64,000 nucleotides of DNA, from contig CM043868.1 in the NCBI GenBank assembly GCA_023846275.1, forward strand, positions 20,741,755-20,805,754, given 5' to 3'. The notes below the pieces were generated by a model. It was not told the DNA's origin. It did no database searches and saw only the letters and a list, made by a program, of their open reading frames with translations. This document shows, piece after piece, positions 39,903 through 49,020 of the stretch (position 1 is its first letter; every line of letters begins with the position of its first letter). Origin of the DNA: Vanilla planifolia. Its lineage: Eukaryota; Streptophyta; Magnoliopsida; Asparagales; Orchidaceae. The position numbers and the translations under genes are program-made.

Positions 39903-42900
39903 GTGATATACTTTGGTCTGAACAGGCAGATTCCCCTAATCTCAGTTCTTCAGGCAGAAAGACTAGTGAGTAAGGGTTGTACTGGTTGGTTGGCTTATGT
40001 GGTAGATAGCCAAGCCACCACTACCCTTATATCAAATATTCCAGTGGTGAGAGACTTCCCTATGGTTTTTCCAGAGGAATTGCCTGGACTTCCACCAGCT
40101 AGGGAAGTGGAGTTTTCGATTGATTTGGAGGCAGGAGTAGCTCCTATTGCTAGAGCTCCCTACAGGATGGCTCCAGTCGAGCTAGCAGAGTTGAAGACTC
40201 AGTTGCAGGACTTATTAGACAAGGGACTCATACGCCCCAGTTGTTCACCTTGGGGTGCCCCTGTCTTATTCGTCAAGAAAAAAGATGGTAGTATGAGGCT
40301 GTGTGTGGATTATAGGGAATTGAATAAGGTTACGATTCGTAACTGGTACCCTTTACCACGTATTGATGATTTACTAGATCAGCTGCAGGGGGCAACTGTG
40401 TTCTCCAAGATCGACTTGCGTTCGGGTTATCACCAGATCCGGATTAGAGATTCTGATATACCCAAGACAGCCTTCCGTACTAGATATGGACATTATGAGT
40501 TCACAGTGTTACCTTTTGGATTGACTAATGCTCCAGCAGTGTTTATGAATCTGATGCATCAAGTTTTTCATGCCTTCTTGGACCAGTTTGTGATCATATT
40601 TATAGATGATATATTGATTTATTCCAGAGATAGGGAGGCTCATACAGATCAGTTGAGGACAGTGCTCACAGTATTGCAGGAGAATGAGCTGTATGCAAAA
40701 TTCTCCAAGTGTTCTTTTTGGCTAGACTCAGTAACATTCTTGGGACATATTGTCAGTACAGAAGGCGTGGCTGTTGATCATAGCAAGATACGAGCTATTA
40801 TTGATTGGAAACGACCATCTTCCGTCACTGAGATCCGGAGTTTCCTTGGTCTGGCAGGTTATTATAGGAAATTTGTTCCTCACTTTTCTAGACTGGCCGC
40901 TCCACTGACACAGCTGACCCGGAAGGGAAAATCTTTTGAGTGGTCAGAGAGTTGTGAGAACAGTTTCCTAGAGCTGAAGCAGAGGCTTAGTACCGCTCCA
41001 GTATTGATTTTACCCACTCAAGGGAAGCCTTATCAGATGTACACTGATGCTTCACATATAGGCTTGGGAGCTGTACTGATGCAGGATGGCAGGGTTGTGG
41101 CGTATGCTTCGAGACAACTGAAGGATCATGAGAAGAATTATCCCACTAATGACTTGGAGTTAGCTGCTATCATATTTGCCTTAAAAATATGGAGGCATTA
41201 TTTATATGGAGTGTCCGTAGATTGCTTCTCTGATCACAAGAGTCTCAAGTATCTATTCACTCAGAAGGAACTGAATTTGAGGCAAAGGAGATGGTTGGAA
41301 TTGATAAAAGACTATGAGCTGGTGATAAATTACTGCGAGGGTAAGGCTAATCCTGTTGCTGATGCTTTGAGCAGGCACGCAGTTATGCATACTATGTTAG
41401 TCTGTGACTCTATACTAGACTTGGATTGGGATGTTGAAAGATGTCAGGAACAGTTGTCTGTTCAGAGACTGGTTCACAGACTCAGCTCGTTGACTATTCG
41501 GGCTGACTGGTTATCTGAGATGCGTGATCTTCAGCTTTGTGATGAAGAGCTGAAGGAGAAGTTTGAGTTGGCATCGCAGGGATTGGGAGGAGACTTTGCT
41601 CTCAGAAACGACATTTTGACTTTCAGGGGTCGCTGGTGTGTGCCATCACATCAGGAGTTCAGGGAGAGGATCCTTCGACAGGCTCATTATGGAACTTTGG
41701 CTATGCACCCTGGAGAAGTCAAGATGTACAGGAATTTGAGGAGTGTTTTCTGGTGGAGAGGTTTGAAGGCAGATGTTGCTGCTTTTGTTAGGAAGTGCCT
41801 TACATGTCAGCAAGTTAAGGCCGAGCACCAGAGACCTGGAGGATTGTTGCAGAGATTGCCGATTCCGGAGTGGAAATGGGATGACATCACTATGGACTTT
41901 GTGACTGGTCTTCCTCGTACCAGACAAGGTTTTGACGCCATTTGGGTCATCGTGGATCGATTGACCAAGTCAGCCCATTTCTTATCAATTAAGAAGACGG
42001 ATTCAGCGACACAGTTGGCAGAGGTATATATTCAGCAGATTGTCAGATTGCATGGGATTCCCCGATCTATTATTTCTGACAGAGACGCCAAGTTCACCTC
42101 ACAGTTTTGGAGGAGCTTACACACTGCCATGGGTACACAGTTGAAGTTCAGTACTGCTTATCATCCTCAGACAGATGGACAGTCTGAGCGGACTATTCGA
42201 ACCTTGGAGGATTTGCTACGCCTGAGCATACAGACTTACTCAGCAGATTGGGCCATACGGTTACCCTTGGTAGAATTTGTGTATAATAACAGTTTTCAGG
42301 CGTCGATTGGTATGGCACCTTACGAGGCACTGTATGGACGTCGGTGTAGATCTCCTCTTTGTTGGGAGGAGGGTGATTCTAGGAGAGTGTGGGGACCCCA
42401 GATTGTGGAGGAGACCGCAGCGAAAATCAAGTTATTGCAGGACAGATTACGTACTGTGCAAGATCGCCAGACGAAATATTATGATCCTAAGCACAGAGCT
42501 GTTGAGTTCTCTGTAGGAGATAGGGTATTCCTGAAGATTAGTCCTATGCGAGGTCTATTCAGGTTTGGCAAGTCTTCTAAGCTTCGACCTCGTTACATTG
42601 GACCCTATCCTATTCTGGAGAGGATTGGTGAAGTGGCTTACAGATTGGCACTTCCTGAGCATCTGACTGGGATTCACAATGTGTTTCATGTTTCGAATCT
42701 CAAGAGATATGTGCCAGATCCTTCTCATTGTATCGGTGATGATCTTCCTGGTTTGCAAGTGGCACCAGATTCTTCTTATGTGGAACTGCCAGTTCGCATC
42801 CTCGAGGAGAGCAGCAGGCAGCTGAGGAACAGGTCGTTTCCTATGGTCAAGGTTTTGTGGAATAGACATGACGAAAGGGAGGCAACCTGGGAGCTAGAGC

Positions 42901-42959
42901 AGGATGTTGCGGAAAAGTGGTCGGAACCTCTTGCTGAATTTCGAGGGCGAAATTCCTGA
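39903..42959 (+). CDS. pol: Chromovirus pol, 5'-truncated (RT-RNase H-integrase-chromodomain), left arm
   Basis: 1018 open codons without an authentic start (the frame opens at a GTG because the element is truncated just after protease). Landmarks: reverse transcriptase about 80-260 with VDYRELNK at 136 and the active site FIDD at 233-236; RNase H with TDAS (D382), E419, D444 and D487; integrase zinc finger H595, H602, C632, C635; integrase core D665, D726, E762 (exactly 35 residues between the last two); GPY module around [12 protein letters not shown] (898-909); chromodomain-like end [18 protein letters not shown] (982-999). All catalytic residues are present. The C-terminal features fit the Tekay/Del clade of chromoviruses. 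The stop at 42957-42959 lies just before the polypurine tract. Without gag and protease the copy cannot be autonomous. Confidence 0.95.
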   Translation: MIYFGLNRQIPLISVLQAERLVSKGCTGWLAYVVDSQATTTLISNIPVVRDFPMVFPEELPGLPPAREVEFSIDLEAGVAPIARAPYRMAPVELAELKTQLQDLLDKGLIRPSCSPWGAPVLFVKKKDGSMRLCVDYRELNKVTIRNWYPLPRIDDLLDQLQGATVFSKIDLRSGYHQIRIRDSDIPKTAFRTRYGHYEFTVLPFGLTNAPAVFMNLMHQVFHAFLDQFVIIFIDDILIYSRDREAHTDQLRTVLTVLQENELYAKFSKCSFWLDSVTFLGHIVSTEGVAVDHSKIRAIIDWKRPSSVTEIRSFLGLAGYYRKFVPHFSRLAAPLTQLTRKGKSFEWSESCENSFLELKQRLSTAPVLILPTQGKPYQMYTDASHIGLGAVLMQDGRVVAYASRQLKDHEKNYPTNDLELAAIIFALKIWRHYLYGVSVDCFSDHKSLKYLFTQKELNLRQRRWLELIKDYELVINYCEGKANPVADALSRHAVMHTMLVCDSILDLDWDVERCQEQLSVQRLVHRLSSLTIRADWLSEMRDLQLCDEELKEKFELASQGLGGDFALRNDILTFRGRWCVPSHQEFRERILRQAHYGTLAMHPGEVKMYRNLRSVFWWRGLKADVAAFVRKCLTCQQVKAEHQRPGGLLQRLPIPEWKWDDITMDFVTGLPRTRQGFDAIWVIVDRLTKSAHFLSIKKTDSATQLAEVYIQQIVRLHGIPRSIISDRDAKFTSQFWRSLHTAMGTQLKFSTAYHPQTDGQSERTIRTLEDLLRLSIQTYSADWAIRLPLVEFVYNNSFQASIGMAPYEALYGRRCRSPLCWEEGDSRRVWGPQIVEETAAKIKLLQDRLRTVQDRQTKYYDPKHRAVEFSVGDRVFLKISPMRGLFRFGKSSKLRPRYIGPYPILERIGEVAYRLALPEHLTGIHNVFHVSNLKRYVPDPSHCIGDDLPGLQVAPDSSYVELPVRILEESSRQLRNRSFPMVKVLWNRHDEREATWELEQDVAEKWSEPLAEFRGRNS

Positions 42960-42960
42960 T

Positions 42961-42973
42961 AAGGTGGGGAGAT
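42961..42973 (+). other. Polypurine tract, left arm
   Basis: AAGGTGGGGAGAT immediately precedes the LTR start TGTTATACCCGG; this is the usual plus-strand priming site of gypsy elements. Confidence 0.85.
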
Positions 42974-43433
42974 TGTTATACCCGGTAAAATATTATATGT
43001 TTAATCTTCAATAATTCAATTGTGGCTTGGATGATTTCAGATCGACAGTAGGATGAGCCAGGAGCTCAATTGGAGGCTATTGGAATTTCTGAAATTTTCT
43101 GGGGATTTTTCGGAGAGCCGAGATTTTTTTTAAAACCGGAATTTGGTTTTTTTTTTTACCGCGCGTGAACCGGACCAGAGCGGTTCAGCGAAGGCGGGGC
43201 GGTTCGCCGAGGTGCGTTTGCGCGTGCGTTTGGATAAGCCGCGGATAAGCGGATCGGACGGGCGAGATCAGCGGTGGAGATTAACCGGCTGATCGGGTGT
43301 TAAGCGGCGTTTTTGGAAGGTCAACCGGCGCTTAATGGGTCTTAACGGGTTTTACCGGTTTAAGCTGGGTATTTAACCTAAACTGTTCGGCTGTTAGGGT
43401 TTCGAACGGCGGTACTTTCCGGCAGCCTTCCAA
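42974..43433 (+). repeat. Truncated LTR, left arm
   Basis: Begins TGTTATACCCGG directly after the polypurine tract. It is GC-rich with many CpG sites. A TATA-like GGGTATTTAACC lies at 43367-43378, so U3 and probably the start of R are retained. It stops at the palindrome spacer without a CA terminus. Confidence 0.85.
43367..43378 (+). promoter_or_regulatory. Candidate LTR TATA element (mirrored at 43533-43544)
   Basis: GGGTATTTAACC in the U3 part of the left LTR, with the same element on the - strand at 43533-43544 in the right LTR. The two face each other across the spacer. Assigned only from motif and position; a transcription start cannot be seen. Confidence 0.45.
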
Positions 43434-43477
43434 GGGGCTTTTGGTAACCGGAGGTTCGCGGGACAGAGGCGAGCATT
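43434..43477. other. 44-bp asymmetric spacer of the palindrome
   Basis: The only stretch between the arms that is not self-complementary (GGGGCTTTTGGTAACCGG through GAGGCGAGCATT). Its composition matches the LTR, so it is most likely LTR sequence present once and would form the loop of a hairpin. Confidence 0.85.
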
Positions 43478-43937
43478 TTGGAAGGCTGCCGGAAAGTACC
43501 GCCGTTCGAAACCCTAACAGCCGAACAGTTTAGGTTAAATACCCAGCTTAAACCGGTAATAACCCGTTAAGACCCATTAAGCGTCGGTTGACCTTCCAAA
43601 AACGCCGCTTAACACCCGATCAGCCGGTTAATCTCCACCGCTGATCTCGCCCGTCCGATCCGCTTATCCGCGGCTTATCCAAACGCACGCGCAAACGCAC
43701 CTCGGCGAACCGCCCCGCCTTCGCTGAACCGCTCCGGTCCGGTTCACGCGCGGTAAAAAAAAAACCAAATTCCGGTTTTAAAAAAAATCTCGGTGCTCCG
43801 AAAAATCCCCAGAAAATTTCAGAAATTCCAATAGCCTCCAATTGAGCTCCTGGCTCATCCTACTGTCGATCTGAAATCATCCAAGCCACAATTGAATTAT
43901 TGAAGATTAAACATATAATATTTTACCGGGTATAACA
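43478..43937 (-). repeat. Truncated LTR, right arm
   Basis: Reverse complement of 42974-43433 with a handful of substitutions and two offsetting single-base indels (the homopolymer is T11 on the left and A10 on the right; an additional A is present near 43559). On the - strand it begins TGTTATACCCGG at 43937. Confidence 0.85.
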
Positions 43938-43950
43938 ATCTCCCCACCTT
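43938..43950 (-). other. Polypurine tract, right arm
   Basis: ATCTCCCCACCTT on the + strand is the exact complement of the left-arm tract and lies between the right pol stop codon and its LTR. Confidence 0.85.
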
Positions 43951-43951
43951 A

Positions 43952-46900
43952 TCAGGAATTTCGCCCTCGAAATTCAGCAAGAGGTTCCGACCACTTTTCC
44001 GCAACATCCTGCTCTAACTCCCAGGTTGCCTCCCTTTCGTCATGTCTATTCCACAAAACCTTGACCATAGGAAACGACCTGTTCCTCAGCTGCCTGCTGC
44101 TCTCCTCGAGGATGCGAACTGGCAGTTCCACATAAGAAGAATCTGGTGCCACTTGCAAACCAGGAAGATCATCACCGATACAATGAGAAGGATCTGGCAC
44201 ATATCTCTTGAGATTCGAAACATGAAACACATTGTGAATCCCAGTCAGATGCTCAGGAAGTGCCAATCTGTAAGCCACTTCACCAATCCTCTCCAGAATA
44301 GGATAGGGTCCAATGTAACGAGGTCGAAGCTTAGAAGACTTGCCAAACCTGAATAGACCTCGCATAGGACTAATCTTCAGGAATACCCTATCTCCTACAG
44401 AGAACTCAACAGCTCTGTGCTTAGGATCATAATATTTCGTCTGGCGATCTTGCACAGTACGTAATCTGTCCTGCAATAACTTGATTTTCGCTGCGGTCTC
44501 CTCCACAATCTGGGGTCCCCACACTCTCCTAGAATCACCCTCCTCCCAACAAAGAGGAGATCTACACCGACGTCCATACAGTGCCTCGTAAGGTGCCATA
44601 CCAATCGACGCCTGAAAACTGTTATTATACACAAATTCTACCAAGGGTAACCGTATGGCCCAATCTGCTGAGTAAGTCTGTATGCTCAGGCGTAGCAAAT
44701 CCTCCAAGGTTCGAATAGTCCGCTCAGACTGTCCATCTGTCTGAGGATGATAAGCAGTACTGAACTTCAACTGTGTACCCATGGCAGTGTGTAAGCTCCT
44801 CCAAAACTGTGAGGTGAACTTGGCGTCTCTGTCAGAAATAATAGATCGGGGAATCCCATGCAATCTGACAATCTGCTGAATATATACCTCTGCCAACTGT
44901 GTCGCTGAATCCGTCTTCTTAATTGATAAGAAATGGGCTGACTTGGTCAATCGATCCACGATGACCCAAATGGCGTCAAAACCTTGTCTGGTACGAGGAA
45001 GACCAGTCACAAAGTCCATAGTGATGTCATCCCATTTCCACTCCGGAATCGGCAATCTCTGCAACAATCCTCCAGGTCTCTGGTGCTCGGCCTTAACTTG
45101 CTGACATGTAAGGCACTTCCTAACAAAAGCAACAACATCTGCCTTCAAACCTCTCCACCAGAAAACACTCCTCAAATTCCTGTATATCTTGACTTCTCCA
45201 GGGTGCATAGCCAAAGTTCCATAATGAGCCTGTCGAAGGATCCTCTCCCTGAACTCCTGATGTGATGGCACACACCAGCGACCCCTGAAAGTCAAAATGT
45301 CGTTTCTGAGAGCAAAGTCTCCTCCCAATCCCTGCGATGCCAACTCAAACTTCTCCTTCAGCTCTTCATCACAAAGCTGAAGATCACGCATCTCAGATAA
45401 CCAGTCAGCCCGAATAGTCAACGAGCTGAGTCTGTGAACCAGTCTCTGAACAGACAACTGTTCCTGACATCTTTCAACATCCCAATCCAAGTCTAGTATA
45501 GAGTCACAGACTAACATAGTATGCATAACTGCGTGCCTGCTCAAAGCATCAGCAACAGGATTAGCCTTACCCTCGCAGTAATTTATCAACAGCTCATAGT
45601 CTTTTATCAATTCCAACCATCTCCTTTGCCTCAAATTCAGTTCCTTCTGAGTGAATAGATACTTGAGACTCTTGTGATCAGAGAAGCAATCTACGGACAC
45701 TCCATATAAATAATGCCTCCATATTTTTAAGGCAAATATGATAGCAGCTAACTCCAAGTCATTAGTGGGATAATTCTTCTCATGATCCTTCAGTTGTCTC
45801 GAAGCATACGCCACAACCCTGTCATCCTGCATCAGTACAGCTCCCAAGCCTATATGTGAAGCATCAGTGTACATCTGATAAGGCTTCCCTTGAGTGGGTA
45901 AAATCAATACTGGAGCGGTACTAAGCCTCTGCTTCAGCTCTAGGAAACTGTTCTCACAACTCTCTGACCACTCAAAAGATTTTCCCTTCCGGGTCAGCTG
46001 TGTCAGTGGAGCGGCCAGTCTAGAAAAGTGAGGAACAAATTTCCTATAATAACTTGCCAGACCAAGGAAACTCCGGATCTCAGTGACGGAAGATGGTCGT
46101 TTCCAATCAATAATAGCTCGTATCTTGCTATGATCAACAGTCACGCCTTCTGTACTGACAATATGTCCCAAGAATGTTACTGAGTCTAGCCAAAAAGAAC
46201 ACTTGGAGAATTTTGCATACAGCTCATTCTCCTGCAATACTGTGAGCACTGTCCTCAACTGATCTGTATGAGCCTCCCTATCTCTAGAATAAATCAATAT
46301 ATCATCTATAAATATGATCACAAACTGGTCCAAGAAGGCATGAAAAACTTGATGCATCAGATTCATAAACACTGCTGGAGCATTAGTCAATCCAAAAGGT
46401 AACACTGTGAACTCATAATGTCCATATCTAGTACGGAAGGCTGTCTTGGGTATATCAGAATCTCTAATCCGGATCTGGTGATAACCCGAACGCAAGTCGA
46501 TCTTGGAGAACACAGTTGCCCCCTGCAGCTGATCTAGTAAATCATCAATACGTGGTAAAGGGTACCAGTTACGAATCGTAACCTTATTCAATTCCCTATA
46601 ATCCACACACAGCCTCATACTACCATCTTTTTTCTTGACGAATAAGACAGGGGCATCCCAAGGTGAACAACTGGGGCGTATGAGTCCCTTGTCTAATAAG
46701 TCCTGCAACTGAGTCTTCAACTCTACTAGCTCGACTGGAGCCATCCTGTAGGGAGCTCTAGCAATAGGAGCTACTCCTGCCTCCAAATCAATCGAAAACT
46801 CTACTTCCCTAGCTGGTGGAAGTCCAGGCAATTCCTCTGGAAAAACCATAGGGAAGTCTTTCACCACTGGAATATTTGACATAAGGGTAGTGGTGGCTTG

Positions 46901-47026
46901 GCTATCTGCCACATAAGCCAACCAACCAGTACAACCCTTACTCACTAGTCTCTCTGCCTGAAGAACTGAGATCAGGGGAATCTGCCTGTTCAGACCAAAG
47001 TATATCACATCCTCCGAACCAGGCAC
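43952..47026 (-). CDS. pol: Chromovirus pol, 5'-truncated, right arm
   Basis: 1024 open codons on the - strand, with the same domains and all the catalytic residues of the left copy. It begins six codons further upstream (VPGSED precedes VIYFGLN). Beyond that an in-frame TAG occurs near 47045, so no authentic start exists. Relative to the left arm (left numbering) it differs at V34A, I43M, R50K, A95V, G118D, A290T, G319S, G396D, V474L, M608I and A626V. Ten of the eleven are transitions, mostly G-to-A or C-to-T on the right copy; G118D, G319S and G396D hit positions usually glycine in gypsy RT and RNase H. The frame is uninterrupted but has begun to decay. Confidence 0.95.
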   Translation of the reverse strand: MPGSEDVIYFGLNRQIPLISVLQAERLVSKGCTGWLAYVADSQATTTLMSNIPVVKDFPMVFPEELPGLPPAREVEFSIDLEAGVAPIARAPYRMAPVELVELKTQLQDLLDKGLIRPSCSPWDAPVLFVKKKDGSMRLCVDYRELNKVTIRNWYPLPRIDDLLDQLQGATVFSKIDLRSGYHQIRIRDSDIPKTAFRTRYGHYEFTVLPFGLTNAPAVFMNLMHQVFHAFLDQFVIIFIDDILIYSRDREAHTDQLRTVLTVLQENELYAKFSKCSFWLDSVTFLGHIVSTEGVTVDHSKIRAIIDWKRPSSVTEIRSFLGLASYYRKFVPHFSRLAAPLTQLTRKGKSFEWSESCENSFLELKQRLSTAPVLILPTQGKPYQMYTDASHIGLGAVLMQDDRVVAYASRQLKDHEKNYPTNDLELAAIIFALKIWRHYLYGVSVDCFSDHKSLKYLFTQKELNLRQRRWLELIKDYELLINYCEGKANPVADALSRHAVMHTMLVCDSILDLDWDVERCQEQLSVQRLVHRLSSLTIRADWLSEMRDLQLCDEELKEKFELASQGLGGDFALRNDILTFRGRWCVPSHQEFRERILRQAHYGTLAMHPGEVKIYRNLRSVFWWRGLKADVVAFVRKCLTCQQVKAEHQRPGGLLQRLPIPEWKWDDITMDFVTGLPRTRQGFDAIWVIVDRLTKSAHFLSIKKTDSATQLAEVYIQQIVRLHGIPRSIISDRDAKFTSQFWRSLHTAMGTQLKFSTAYHPQTDGQSERTIRTLEDLLRLSIQTYSADWAIRLPLVEFVYNNSFQASIGMAPYEALYGRRCRSPLCWEEGDSRRVWGPQIVEETAAKIKLLQDRLRTVQDRQTKYYDPKHRAVEFSVGDRVFLKISPMRGLFRFGKSSKLRPRYIGPYPILERIGEVAYRLALPEHLTGIHNVFHVSNLKRYVPDPSHCIGDDLPGLQVAPDSSYVELPVRILEESSRQLRNRSFPMVKVLWNRHDEREATWELEQDVAEKWSEPLAEFRGRNS

Positions 47027-47095
47027 CCTGATCCTAACCTTCTTCTACCCCGGAGACGATCCCAGCATTGCCAGTTGAGCCAGCCGCTCAAAGTA

Positions 47096-48773
47096 TCAAA
47101 AGACTTAGGAAAAGTATAGCATATATGTAATTTTCATATACATTTCTTATGCCCAAAGCTAATTTGACTTGATGTTTTATCTTAACACCTCTAAAGAAAC
47201 CAAGGAGACTTCATAACAAAAGGCACAAAGATTCATTTAAAATATTCAAAAGCCAATGGTCTCTCACAATTAAATATTGTGTCAAAACAAAGGTTGATGT
47301 TAAAGATCTAGTTTAATTATATAAGGAAGAGCAAATTGAATGGTAAAGGCAAAAACTTAAAGTCATGCTAATATAAAACATTTTAAGCTATAAATAAGAT
47401 CAATGATAATACCTATCAATCTGTTATCAAACATGAAGATTTATTTAAGGGTGAATATCAAAAACTTGAAGCCTTTTAAGACTTTGATATTAGATAAAGA
47501 CACCCATTTTATACTATATTGTTGTTGGATGACCACATAAAGAGACAAAAGAAGCCATTACTTATGGATGTTATCCTTAATAGAAAGAAGAAACCACAAG
47601 ATTGAACACGAAAGTTTGCTTCTACATTGAATGAAAAAAAACAAGATTCAAAAGCTATTAATTTGTTTAACCTTAATCAAGGAATAGTCGTGTTCTCACC
47701 TTACTTTTTAACTATGAAAGATGGATGACATATCCTCGAGTATCTTCCTTAGTAGGCCAAAAGATTTAATACAAGTTAAATCTAAAAAAAATGGGAATAA
47801 GATTAGCAATCAACTTGACTCAATAAAAAGAAAGTTGGCATGGAAGATTTGGGAGGTATCTTTGACAGTTCAAAAAATAGCAAATAATCATAAGCATTCT
47901 TACAAATGAAATCTCGGGGAGTGTTATTTAACGAAAAGACCTCATAAAACTTAACCAATTGAGAAAAGTCACTAAAACTTGAAGATTACTAGATAAACAA
48001 GTGAAGAGAGCACCAAATCAAATCCAAGACAGCAACCAACTTTCTAAGTAACAAGAGCCACTCTAACCAATCATTATTATGCTTTGTTAAATAATGCTAT
48101 TAGTTATATCTTTAATTTTAGATCATTAATTGCTTTTCATGAACTATAATATATTATATAAATCTACTAAGTGTGAGTCAATAATAATTATTTTATTCTA
48201 TTTTAATTTTTTTTATTCTTGAATTTTATCACAACAAAACTAGATGGACTACATAAAAAGGAAGCCCTTATCATTATTCCTTCAAATCTTCATAAATACA
48301 TGAAGTTTCACCAGCCTACTTCAACTGCTTATCACACCTTGCTTCAAGACTTGAGCTTTACTAGATACCAATTAGATGAACAATCAATTTTTACAGATAA
48401 AACAAACCTTCCATTAACATATACACTAATCTTTTCAATCACATTTTGTTGGGACTTATGATGCAAAAATTTCAAGAAACATGTGACTACACTTTCTATG
48501 GTGGTACAATCACAAATTTCTTCATAAAAATCCATTGTGCAATCACTAACGTCACAAAAACAAGTAGCCTGGGTCGCCCAATTTAACAAAATCGTCTAAG
48601 AAATTTTTTAATTAATCCATAAATTTCTAAAAAAAAAATTCGTTATCAAAACAGAGATTTTTTATTTAAAAAAAAACATATTATTCGTTCGCAGATTTCC
48701 AACACCACGTCACAACAGCAAAATGTATTCGTTCTCTTAGATATTTAATAAACTAGCCTTTTAAATTACTTCA

Positions 48774-48805
<32 letters not shown>

Positions 48806-49020
48806 CCATTGAACAATACACTCAAGCCAAGCCATATGCTACAGGTTAAAGACTATTTACAATAAACCGATGAATGTTTACGCAGTCATCAGGTGCCAGG
48901 GGAGAGCAAGCACCAAAGAGTAGTTGAAAAATTACGATTACATTTGACTCGAGATACTGCTAAAAGAATTAAGCCAAAACCGATCGAACATTAAGCTGAA
49001 TCAAAAGAGAAACCCAACTG
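47096..49020. other. Intergenic DNA between the palindrome and the RTL2-like gene
   Basis: AT-rich, with no convincing gene. It should contain the 3' UTR of the RTL2-like gene (stop codon at 49021-49023, - strand). A run of T occupies about 48775-48798. Open frames at 47721-47909 and 48219-48589 have no recognisable relatives. Confidence 0.65.

Larger units (their letters stand above)
39899..47095. mobile_element. Giant palindrome of two tail-to-tail Tekay-like chromovirus copies
   Basis: Left arm 39899-43433 (+) and right arm 43478-47012 (-) are reverse complements, 3535 bp each, with a 44-bp spacer at 43434-43477. Matching positions sum to 86911 both at the outer ends and next to the spacer; small compensating indels occur in the LTR part. 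Each arm has the pol C-terminal two thirds, the polypurine tract and about 460 bp of LTR; gag, protease, primer binding site and the other LTR are missing. Right of the symmetrical part the element runs on alone to about 47095. The arms are much more GC-rich than their surroundings and their frames are open, which indicates a recent event. The palindrome sits between the convergent 3' ends of the two host genes. Confidence 0.93.

Noticed and set aside
43620..43841. 73-codon - strand open frame in the right LTR
   Set aside because: Lies within GC-rich LTR sequence; no domain, and the open frame is expected from low stop density there.
41646..45265. Several 79-104 codon open frames on both strands within the palindrome
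   Set aside because: All are shadows of the two pol frames and appear in mirrored pairs because the arms are inverted copies.
39899..47012. Palindrome as an assembly or sequencing artefact (missed hairpin adapter, inverted chimera)
   Set aside because: Arms differ by transition-biased substitutions rather than random errors, the outer ends are unequal, and both sides continue into different unique flanks leading to different genes. Read-level confirmation remains desirable.
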